Below the pieces are notes generated by a model, which saw only the letters and a list, made by a program, of their open reading frames with translations, searched no databases and was not told where the DNA came from. Both the position numbers and the translations under genes were made by a program. 8,745 nt of DNA from Chloroflexia bacterium. GTDB taxonomy: Bacteria; Chloroflexota; Chloroflexia; Thermomicrobiales; CFX8. Shown piece by piece: positions 1-5,841 of this stretch (within the stretch, counting starts at the first letter, position 1; each line of letters begins with the position of its first letter). The stretch spans positions 1 through 8,745 of the forward strand of contig JACCZH010000273.1 in NCBI GenBank assembly GCA_013696045.1, written 5' to 3'.

Positions 1-35
1 GGCGCACACCACACCGGAGTCAGCCAGTGTCATAA

Positions 36-69
36 TCACTGACCCGTTAGGGTGACAAAGTCACTGACC
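36..69. promoter_or_regulatory. Repeat cluster upstream of the IclR gene, candidate operator
   Basis: Two exact copies of TCACTGACC sit at 36-44 and 61-69, spaced 25 bp start to start. The second overlaps a perfect inverted repeat, GTGAC-aaa-GTCAC, at 52-64. IclR-family proteins usually bind short palindromes near their own promoter, so autoregulation is a reasonable inference from position. I found no convincing -35/-10 pair here. The rest of 1-136 shows no gene. Confidence 0.4.
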
Positions 70-136
70 TACAACACCCCTCACATTGGCGCACATTATC
101 AGTCGCCTCCACAGGAGTGGTCGCCAGACGAAACGG

Positions 137-952
137 ATGTTCAAAGTGCAGGATGTACAAGAGGCGCGCCACACCGTCCAGTCCGTCGTACGAGCCTGCG
201 ATGTCTTGCGTGCATTCTCAGTGGAGCGTCCGATTCTCGGAGCTTCGGAGATAGCCGCGCAGCTCAAACTGAACCGAACGACCGTTCATCGGCTGCTTGT
301 TACGCTTGAGAGTTGCGGCATGGTACGGCGGGATCCAAACACTCAGAAATACACGGTCGGCACGTTGGTGCTCCAACTTTCCAACATATTCCTCCACCAG
401 AGCGATGTTCGGTCGACTGGTCTGCCGATCATCACCGCGCTCCGAGATGCGACGAACCAGACCGCAGCTCTTCACATTCGAGAGGAAACGTCCAGGATCA
501 CCATTGCCCAGGCCGAGTCAAGGCAGGACTTACGCGTCACCTACCCTGACCTGGGCGAGCCAATCCCGCTCCACCTTGGTGCACCCGGTAAAGTCATTCT
601 GGCCAATCTGAGTCCCGCAGAAATCGAGCATTATCTCCACGTTGTGCCACTGATACAGACCACATCACGATCTCCAGCCAACCACCAACATCTCAGCGAC
701 GAGCTCGATGGAATTCGTGCTCACGGGTACGCAGTGACCCACCAGGAACGGCGCTCAGGAGTCGTCTCAATCGCGGCACCGATCTTTGATGCAATCGGAA
801 GAATCGTAGCTTCAGTGAACATCAGCGCCCCGGTACAGCGCATCAGTGACGAACAAGAGGCACGCTTCGTTCCACTCGTGGTCGAAGCAGGACGAAAGAT
901 ATCACGGACTCTCGGCCACAGTGACATCGAATTGGTAACAACGGACCAATAG
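137..952 (+). CDS. IclR-family transcriptional regulator
   Basis: This is a DNA-binding regulator of the IclR family, whose members typically control catabolic genes in response to small organic acids. From the ATG at 137 it is 271 residues, the usual family length. Residues about 11-80 form the winged helix-turn-helix, with the recognition segment around ASEIAAQLKLNRTTVHRLL (36-54) and the wing near RRDPNTQKYTVG. Residues about 95-260 are the effector-binding domain, with the family-like stretches LHLGAPGKVILANLSPAEIE (145-164) and GYAVTHQERRSGVVSIAAP (197-215). An earlier in-frame TTG at 86 exists but lacks a ribosome site and adds 17 residues unlike the family. AGGAG at 113-117 lies rather far (19 bases) from the ATG, so the start is probable, not certain. 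The gene ends 45 bp from the convergent MFS gene and probably regulates the minus-strand acyl-CoA gene set. The ligand is unknown. Confidence 0.9.
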   Translation: MFKVQDVQEARHTVQSVVRACDVLRAFSVERPILGASEIAAQLKLNRTTVHRLLVTLESCGMVRRDPNTQKYTVGTLVLQLSNIFLHQSDVRSTGLPIITALRDATNQTAALHIREETSRITIAQAESRQDLRVTYPDLGEPIPLHLGAPGKVILANLSPAEIEHYLHVVPLIQTTSRSPANHQHLSDELDGIRAHGYAVTHQERRSGVVSIAAPIFDAIGRIVASVNISAPVQRISDEQEARFVPLVVEAGRKISRTLGHSDIELVTTDQ

Positions 953-997
953 CAACTACTTGTATGCTCCTGGCAACAGTCTTTTGAAGGCTTTAAC

Positions 998-2323
998 TCA
1001 CGTGGTGGATGCCGGCTCCGCCACCAACCTTGCCGCCCGGCGCTTCTCACCCGGAGGAGTCGGCTTCGTGCCGAATATAAAGAAGATGGACCCGAAGGCG
1101 GCCATGATGGCCAGGACTGTGAAACCGTATTGGTAGTTCCCGAAGCGGTCGGCCATGAGGCCGGCGATGATCGGGCCGCTCATCATGCCGAACATGGTGA
1201 TCATGGATGAGAAACCCATGATCTGGGCGAACGATGCCCGGCCAAAATAGTCGGCGCGGATCGCCTGCATTAGTGGGCCACGCATGCCCCAGGCAAGACC
1301 GTGCGAGAGCGAAAACACAATGACCCAGAAAAGAGAGCCGCCATACGCCAACACTATCAGACCGAAAGCGTGGCCAAACATCGCGATGATGCAGATCAGT
1401 CGCTTGTTGAAGCGGTCTCCAAGGAATCCACCGATCACCTGGCCAACCGCGGTCACAGCCGTCATGAAAGCGACGATTGTCGCAGCGGCGCCCAGCGAAA
1501 AGCCCAGCCCTTCAGTCAGGTGCACCACCAGATGTACCATCACCGCCGAGACAACCACGACGGCAAGCGCGTGGCCGAACCCGATAAACCAGAAGGCCCG
1601 CGTCCGCATCGCCTGACGAGCGGTAAAGTCGGAATCGGTTTCTATGCCGCCGGACGCCGCCAGGCGCACCGCATCCCGGTGAGCTTTCTCCTCAGGACTC
1701 ATGCCGTCCGGGAGATAACCGTATTGCTCGGGCGTATGTCGCATGATCAGTGAGAGTGGCAATCCGACAACCAGGATGATAACGCCGGACGCGAACGAGG
1801 TGGTTCTCCAGCCGAATTGCACAAGCGCCAGGGCAACCAGTGGAACCATCATGCCTCCAGCACTCATACCAACCTGGGTAAGGCTAATGGCAAGTGCCCG
1901 GCGCTTCTCAAACCAGTTGACGATCGTTGTCGTGAGCGACATGAAGCCGCTCAAACTTGCGCCTATCGCCATGAAGATAAAAGCGGCATAGAAGGTTGTC
2001 AGCGAATTGATCTGGCTGAATGCCATAAAGCCGAGCCCGAAAATGACAGTGCCGACCGCTATAACAGCCCGCGGACCCCACCGGCCAAGCATCCAGCCCT
2101 GGAGTGGCCCGAGTAGGCCACTCTCTACACGCTGCAACGAGAATGCGGCGGCGAGCGCCGTCGAGCTCCAGCCAAACTCGTCACGCAGCAAGGGGATGTA
2201 AGTGCCGTACGCCTGCATTAGAAGCCCATTCTGAAGCAGCTGGATCATGCCCGCGCCGGCCACGATCCACCACCCGAAGTAGATGCCTTGCGCGCGCGTT
2301 CGTACTCGTTCTCCGGTGATCAA
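998..2323 (-). CDS. MFS transporter, oxalate/formate or monocarboxylate antiporter-like
   Basis: This is a major facilitator superfamily inner-membrane carrier of 441 residues with about 12 hydrophobic segments in two halves, separated by a hydrophilic loop at about residues 195-240. Features typical of the OFA/monocarboxylate-type branch are YFGWWIVAGAGMIQ near the N-terminus (15-28), DEFGWSSTALAAAFSL (48-63), and ESGLLGPLQGWMLGRWGPR (67-85), which includes the MFS loop 2-3 motif. The matching loop in the second half is GGFLGDRFNKR (298-308). NWFEKRRALAIS (136-147) is also characteristic. The start is a TTG at 2323 with an AGAGAG-like ribosome site just upstream. No better internal ATG precedes the first membrane segment. 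Given the neighbouring CoA-transferase and crotonase genes, a small carboxylate is the likely cargo, but the substrate cannot be read from sequence. The gene is convergent with iclR. Confidence 0.88.
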   Translation of the reverse strand: MITGERVRTRAQGIYFGWWIVAGAGMIQLLQNGLLMQAYGTYIPLLRDEFGWSSTALAAAFSLQRVESGLLGPLQGWMLGRWGPRAVIAVGTVIFGLGFMAFSQINSLTTFYAAFIFMAIGASLSGFMSLTTTIVNWFEKRRALAISLTQVGMSAGGMMVPLVALALVQFGWRTTSFASGVIILVVGLPLSLIMRHTPEQYGYLPDGMSPEEKAHRDAVRLAASGGIETDSDFTARQAMRTRAFWFIGFGHALAVVVVSAVMVHLVVHLTEGLGFSLGAAATIVAFMTAVTAVGQVIGGFLGDRFNKRLICIIAMFGHAFGLIVLAYGGSLFWVIVFSLSHGLAWGMRGPLMQAIRADYFGRASFAQIMGFSSMITMFGMMSGPIIAGLMADRFGNYQYGFTVLAIMAAFGSIFFIFGTKPTPPGEKRRAARLVAEPASTT

Positions 2324-2420
2324 CAGTTAGTTCTCTCTGGATCGCGTATCTGACTCACGTCCTTGCGCTGCCGGTCATCCTAGCACCATGCACAAGGGCA
2401 CGGTGATTCTGATCCACCCC

Positions 2421-2501
2421 AAAATAGTAGAGACGCCCCTGCGGGGCGTCTCTGATCCTCTGTACTCACCGATTCAAACCAGACGTTCCAACGGAACGTC
2501 T
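2421..2501 (-). terminator. Possible terminator formed by the palindromes, weak T-run
   Basis: Read on the minus strand, the two hairpins lie immediately 3' of the membrane-protein gene. The second is followed by TACTATTTT, a short T-rich run. Together they could end or process the transcript of the acyl-CoA operon before the MFS gene, which would then need its own promoter. The T-run is interrupted, so this could equally be a 3'-end stabiliser. Confidence 0.4.
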
Positions 2502-2505
2502 CTAC
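2427..2505. repeat. Paired palindromes with shared outer ends (REP/MITE-like)
   Basis: Two near-perfect hairpins lie side by side. The first has an 11-bp stem, AGAGACGCCCC with GGGGCGTCTCT, around a TGC loop (2429-2453). The second has a 9-bp stem, AGACGTTCC with GGAACGTCT, around AAC (2481-2501). The outer edges are also complementary: GTAGAGACG at 2427-2435 and CGTCTCTAC at 2497-2505. The whole 79-bp unit can therefore fold as one composite structure. The GTAGAGACG...CGTCTCTAC design resembles dispersed palindromes I know from cyanobacteria and some Chloroflexota. It sits between the membrane-protein gene and the MFS gene, and its right end contains the TAG stop codon of the former. Confidence 0.75.
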
Positions 2506-3023
2506 TCGTCGCGCATCGTGAGCACGTGGAAGGTCAACGCAACGGCCCAGCCGAATATAAGGTGGTTCACGAACTGCATAGCGCTCATCTTCTTGGGCTG
2601 CTCCTTCGACGACGGCGCGAGACCCATCGCCGGAACGAGGGTTGAGGCGACAGTCGCAACCAGGCTTCCGAAAATCGTGCCATGCAATAGCAAAGGTAAT
2701 TTCAGGCTGCTGTGGACGATTCCAAAGATAGCTCCCCAGAGAGCGCCGTAGCCCCAGTGAATCGCCTGGCTGGCGGTCTCCTTCGATTCCTGGCTGATGT
2801 TGGTCTCGAATACACCGGTGGCGACTTTCTCGGCCAGCTCGGCCCTAGGATCTTCCGGCGCCTCGGCCTCGGCCGGCGAATCCGACCCGGCTATCGCAAT
2901 GCCGAGCTTTTCTTCCATGAGCTGCGGACCGCGCTGCATGACCTGGGTCAGGACAGCAGTGCCGGCTAACCCGGCAACTGCCCCCTTGATCGTGACTTCC
3001 AACGGACTTGCGTGATGCGACAT
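2502..3023 (-). CDS. Small membrane protein, YagU/DUF1440-like
   Basis: The protein has 173 residues with about four hydrophobic segments: residues 10-29, 88-104, 111-134 and 150-168. A hydrophilic, acid-rich linker (PAEAEAPEDPRAELAEK, 50-66) separates segments 1 and 2. The glycine-rich helix HWGYGALWGAIFGIVHS (89-105) resembles the signature region of the YagU/DUF1440 family of inner-membrane proteins, whose function is poorly known; this assignment is from pattern memory. The ATG at 3023 is preceded by GGGAG at good spacing. The gene follows the CoA-transferase by 52 bp on the same strand, so it may be co-transcribed. Its stop codon lies inside the outer arm of a palindromic repeat. Nothing in it suggests an acyl-CoA enzyme, so its link to the catabolic genes may be only positional. 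Confidence 0.7.
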   Translation of the reverse strand: MSHHASPLEVTIKGAVAGLAGTAVLTQVMQRGPQLMEEKLGIAIAGSDSPAEAEAPEDPRAELAEKVATGVFETNISQESKETASQAIHWGYGALWGAIFGIVHSSLKLPLLLHGTIFGSLVATVASTLVPAMGLAPSSKEQPKKMSAMQFVNHLIFGWAVALTFHVLTMRDE

Positions 3024-3075
3024 GCGTTGACTCCCTAGATATAGACGCAGGCAAACCTCGTCTATTCATGGTAAA

Positions 3076-4326
3076 TCAATCGTCATGGGCAGAAGTCACG
3101 CTACCCTCTTTGTACATGCCGATTACACCGGCGTTCGCCAGCGACTCCAGCTCCGGGCCATTCACGCCGACTTCGCTCAAAAGCTCACGGGTGTGCTCGC
3201 CCAGCAACGGTGGCACACGGTGAATGTCACCCGGTGTCTCGCTAAACTTCACCGGCAGTCCCAGCAAGCGGATCGTGCCCGCTGTTGGATGCTCACGCTC
3301 GACCACCATCTCGCGGTGCTGTGTCTGCGGGTGCTCAAGGGCCTGCTCAATAGAGTAGATCGGCCCACAGGGAATGCTCGCTTCGTTCAACAGGGCTTCC
3401 CACTCTCCGGCGGTTTTGGCTTGCATCTTCTCGCTTATCATGTCGGCCAGCAGAAGCCGGTTGTCATAGCGGCCGCCGTTGGTCTTGAAGCGCTCGTCCT
3501 CCAGGAATTCAGGTGCGTCGATCACCCGGCACAACGCCGGCCAGCGCTTGTCGCCGGTCGCTCCAATGGTCAGATAGCCGTCGCTGGCTTTGAACACTCC
3601 ATAGGGCGCGTTGATCGGGTGATGATTGCCGGCCGGTGGTGGGGATCCAGCGCCGTTCAGATAACGCACACCCTGGAACGCCAGCATGCCAACCATGCTC
3701 TCCAGCAGCGATGTATTCACTTCCTGACCGCGTCCCGTTCGCTCGCGAGCTTGCAGTGCCGCCAGTACACCATATGATCCGAACAGCCCGGTCAGCAGAT
3801 CGGCAATAGGAAGCCCGGAGCGCACAGGCTCGCCGCCTTCGAAGCCCGTGATGCTCATCAAGCCGGAGAAACCCTGCACGATCTGGTCCAGCCCGGGCCG
3901 GTTGGCATAGGGACCGTCGATTCCAAACCCCGAAATTGAGCAGTAAATGATACCGGGGTTGCGCTCAGACATCGTTTTGTAGCCGATATTGAGCGCATCC
4001 ATCACACCCGGCCGGAAATTCTCAATCACCACATCGGCGGTATCCGCCAGCCTGTGGAAAATCTCCTGCCCCTCCGGGACCTTAAAGTTGAGGGCTACCG
4101 AGCGCTTGTTGCGGTTGGCGGAGAGGAAGAACGCGCTCTCGCCATTGAAAAATGGCGGCCCGGCCTCCCGACCATGGTCGCCTTCGCCAGGAGTCTCAAT
4201 CTTGATCACGTCCGCGCCGAGGTCGCCGAGCCACATCGCGCAGGTGGGACCGGCCAGGTGACGGCCAAGATCCAGCACCCGGATTCCACTGAGCGGCATC
4301 TGTGCGGCGTTGCCTGTCTCACTCAT
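3076..4326 (-). CDS. CaiB/BaiF (family III) CoA-transferase
   Basis: This enzyme moves CoA from a donor acyl-CoA to a free carboxylate in the cytoplasm, activating the acid for further metabolism. From the ATG at 4326 it has 416 residues, normal for the family. Family marks include GIRVLDLGRHLAGPTCAMWL near the N-terminus, LGADVIKIETP, the substrate-loop region SANRNKRSVALNFK, DVVIENFRPGVMD, and NRPGLDQIVQGFSGLMSITG. The Asp in GLDQ (residue 147) matches the catalytic aspartate of formyl-CoA transferase, which forms the aspartyl-CoA anhydride. The C-terminal half has the expected NAPYGVFKASDGYLTIG segment. An upstream ATG (4398) would add 24 residues and overlap the preceding gene. The 4326 ATG has GGAAGGGA upstream and lies 4 bp after the crotonase stop, so I prefer it. 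Tight spacing indicates co-translation with the crotonase. Donor and acceptor are unknown. Confidence 0.92.
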   Translation of the reverse strand: MSETGNAAQMPLSGIRVLDLGRHLAGPTCAMWLGDLGADVIKIETPGEGDHGREAGPPFFNGESAFFLSANRNKRSVALNFKVPEGQEIFHRLADTADVVIENFRPGVMDALNIGYKTMSERNPGIIYCSISGFGIDGPYANRPGLDQIVQGFSGLMSITGFEGGEPVRSGLPIADLLTGLFGSYGVLAALQARERTGRGQEVNTSLLESMVGMLAFQGVRYLNGAGSPPPAGNHHPINAPYGVFKASDGYLTIGATGDKRWPALCRVIDAPEFLEDERFKTNGGRYDNRLLLADMISEKMQAKTAGEWEALLNEASIPCGPIYSIEQALEHPQTQHREMVVEREHPTAGTIRLLGLPVKFSETPGDIHRVPPLLGEHTRELLSEVGVNGPELESLANAGVIGMYKEGSVTSAHDD

Positions 4327-4330
4327 AGCT

Positions 4331-5116
4331 TTAGCGTCCCTTCCATTCCGGTTTGCGCTTTTCGAGGAAGGCATTGACGCCTTCTTTAAAGTCTTCACTC
4401 ATGTAGGCGCGCAATAGCAGCTCCTCGTTCTTGGGCGGCATCGTCTGTTCCAGCACGTAGCGCACCGACTCTTTGCAGACTTGAATCGTAATCGGCGCGT
4501 TCGCGGCAATCTGCTCGGCCACCTCCTGCACGTGCTCGCGCAGGCGATCCGGCTCAACGATCTCGTTCACCAATCCAATGCGCTGAGCGTCCTCCGCATC
4601 AATCATCTTGGCCGTGTAGATCATCTCCTTGGTGCGCGCCGGACCGATCAGGTTAATGGCACGAGCGTAGCCGTTCGTCGAGAGCGTGTTGCCAAGCGTT
4701 CTCGAAATCGGCACGCCGAACTTCGCGTTGGGGGCAACAATGCGCATGTCACAGGCCATCGCCAGCGCAGCTCCGCCGCCAACCGCGTAGCCCTGGATCA
4801 TCGCGATCGTCGGACGCTTGACCGTTTCCAGGCGGGTAACGACCCGATCAATGCGCGACTCGTAGTCGATAGCGTGCTCCGGGTTCGTGAAGGTCTTAAA
4901 CTGGTTGATGTCTGTCCCGGCCACAAATGCCTTCTCGCCGGCCCCAGTCAGGACCAGCACCCTGATGTCCGGATCCTGCTCGATTTCGTCACAAACCCGC
5001 ACGATCTCCTCGTACATCGCGAAGGTCATCGCGTTACGCGCCTCCGGACGGTTGAAGGTCAACCAGGCCACAGGCCCCTTGCGTTCAAATATCACATCTT
5101 GGTTAGCGTCGCTCAT
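4331..5116 (-). CDS. Crotonase-superfamily protein (enoyl-CoA hydratase/isomerase-like)
   Basis: The protein has 261 residues spanning the complete crotonase fold. Visible marks are WLTFNRPEARNAMT (18-31), the first oxyanion-hole strand AFVAGTDINQF (63-73), the second oxyanion segment IQGYAVGGGAALAMACDMRI (107-126), and AEDAQRIGLVNEIV (174-187). The two glutamates that add water in rat enoyl-CoA hydratase (Glu144 and Glu164) align with Ala117 (GGGAA, normally GGGCE) and Ile137 (FGVPI, normally FGxPE). Acyl-CoA binding and enolate stabilisation should remain, but classical hydration is unlikely. The ATG at 5116 follows GGTGAGGGG. It is the first gene of the minus-strand operon, ending 4 bp before the CoA-transferase. 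Alternatives are an isomerase, a C-C bond-cleaving enzyme or another crotonase-fold activity. Confidence 0.9.
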   Translation of the reverse strand: MSDANQDVIFERKGPVAWLTFNRPEARNAMTFAMYEEIVRVCDEIEQDPDIRVLVLTGAGEKAFVAGTDINQFKTFTNPEHAIDYESRIDRVVTRLETVKRPTIAMIQGYAVGGGAALAMACDMRIVAPNAKFGVPISRTLGNTLSTNGYARAINLIGPARTKEMIYTAKMIDAEDAQRIGLVNEIVEPDRLREHVQEVAEQIAANAPITIQVCKESVRYVLEQTMPPKNEELLLRAYMSEDFKEGVNAFLEKRKPEWKGR

Positions 5117-5152
5117 CTACCCCTCACCATCATTTTCTCAGTACAACAGAAA

Positions 5153-5210
5153 CGAGTGGCGACCTATAGCCACCACTCGCGATCATAGGCAGAATGTCCC
5201 AAGGACGCAA
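5153..5210 (-). promoter_or_regulatory. Candidate promoter and overlapping inverted repeat for the acyl-CoA operon
   Basis: On the minus strand, TTGCGT (5210-5205) and TATGAT (5187-5182) are separated by 17 bp, a fair sigma-70-type pair (TATGAT matches 5 of 6 consensus bases). Three bases beyond the -10 begins the inverted repeat CGAGTGG (5173-5179 arm) with its partner at 5153-5159. The repeat would cover the transcription start and could be an operator. The same hairpin could act as a weak terminator for the CBM48 gene ending at 5229, but it lacks a good T-run. The predicted leader to the crotonase ATG is roughly 60 nt. Confidence 0.4.
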
Positions 5211-5228
5211 CGCCGTCTTACGGAATGA

Positions 5229-5528
5229 TTAGACTTCGATGACCGAGTCATCATTGCCGTAGTCATTGGGAATGTACTTGTCGGCGGCGTCGTCGTTCAT
5301 CCATTGATCCTCGCCAACCAGGTACTTGAAGCGGTACTCCCGCCCTGCGTCAAGCGAGACCGTGCCGGAAAAGCGGCCGTCTTTGCGCTTCTGTAGCGGG
5401 TGCGACGACTTGTCCCACTCGTTAAAGTCACCAACCAGGTGAACCGCATCAGCGTTCTCCACCGGCGGAGCCGTGAACGTTACCCGCGCCGACCTGCCTG
5501 TTTTCGACATGCTCTTCTTGATTGCCAT
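5229..5528 (-). CDS. Stand-alone CBM48 / isoamylase N-terminal-like domain protein
   Basis: This 99-residue protein is almost entirely one early-set beta-sandwich of the CBM48/AMPK-beta glycogen-binding type. Residues 1-14 are a basic tail. Residues about 15-99 contain AVHLVGDFNEWDKSSHPLQK (28-47), DGRFSGTVSLDAGREYRFKY (50-69), VGEDQWMNDDAADKYIPNDY (71-90) and GNDDSVIEV at the C-terminus, all hallmark segments of this fold. The aromatic residues in FNEW and DQWM match the usual carbohydrate-contacting positions. No catalytic domain is attached, so it is not itself a debranching enzyme. It may bind glycogen or starch, or tether a partner, as AMPK-beta-like proteins do. The start is well supported by GAGGAGG five or so bases before the ATG. 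It is divergent from the Rieske gene, and no glycogen enzyme is in the window. Confidence 0.87.
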   Translation of the reverse strand: MAIKKSMSKTGRSARVTFTAPPVENADAVHLVGDFNEWDKSSHPLQKRKDGRFSGTVSLDAGREYRFKYLVGEDQWMNDDAADKYIPNDYGNDDSVIEV

Positions 5529-5620
5529 GTTTCCTCCTCTAATGGGTCGCTCCGGAACCGGGACATGAGCGTTGAGATGAGACCGCGTCCATCAGTTCAA
5601 AGCCAACAATACGAGCAACT

Positions 5621-5640
5621 CTGTCACTGTGACGTGACAG
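5621..5640. promoter_or_regulatory. Perfect inverted repeat in the divergent CBM48/Rieske intergenic region
   Basis: CTGTCAC (5621-5627) and GTGACAG (5634-5640) form a perfect 7-bp inverted repeat with a 6-bp spacer. Nested in it is a second palindrome, GTCAC-t-GTGAC (5623-5633). The layout fits a dimeric regulator site able to control both divergent genes. The remainder of the 5529-5841 gap shows no gene and no clear sigma-70 pair. It holds only the ribosome site of the CBM48 gene and that of the Rieske gene at its ends. Confidence 0.45.
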
Positions 5641-5841
5641 GCGCTTACCTTCGATTCTACCGGGAACGGCTTCTGCGCGGCAGTTTCCAGCCAATTTGGG
5701 CCCTTCCTGACCACTTGCGACCTGACAAGCACGCTAACCGCAAGACATTTTGCACGAATGCGACATTCTTCTGATGCAAGCACTCCTCGACCGTTTTATG
5801 CTGGTGGCATGCTATCCGGACAACGAAGGGAAAGGTTCACC

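Noticed and set aside
953..997. Possible bidirectional terminator between iclR and the MFS gene
   Set aside because: The gap contains AGTCTTTTGAAGGCTTTAACT-like similarity but no stable stem I could form, so I did not call it.
2429..2501. Two hairpin repeats considered as the start of a CRISPR array
   Set aside because: Only two units occur, their inner stems differ, and there is no regular spacer series or cas gene.
2845..3069. Minus-strand frame beginning just upstream of the YagU-like gene
   Set aside because: It overlaps that gene in another frame and gives an Arg/His-rich low-quality product. The start at 3023 has the better ribosome site.
3085..3777. Plus-strand open frame (about 230 codons) opposite the CoA-transferase gene
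   Set aside because: It lies antisense to conserved CaiB/BaiF coding sequence, with no ribosome site or domain signal.
4481..5188. Plus-strand open frame (about 235 codons) opposite the crotonase gene
   Set aside because: Its composition (Arg/His-rich, NRNRRVRGNL-type) is typical of antisense frames, and it covers clear crotonase coding sequence.
5700..5760. Possible sigma-70 promoter for the Rieske gene (TTGCGA at about 5715)
   Set aside because: No -10-like hexamer lies at 16-18 bp spacing, so the match is not better than chance.
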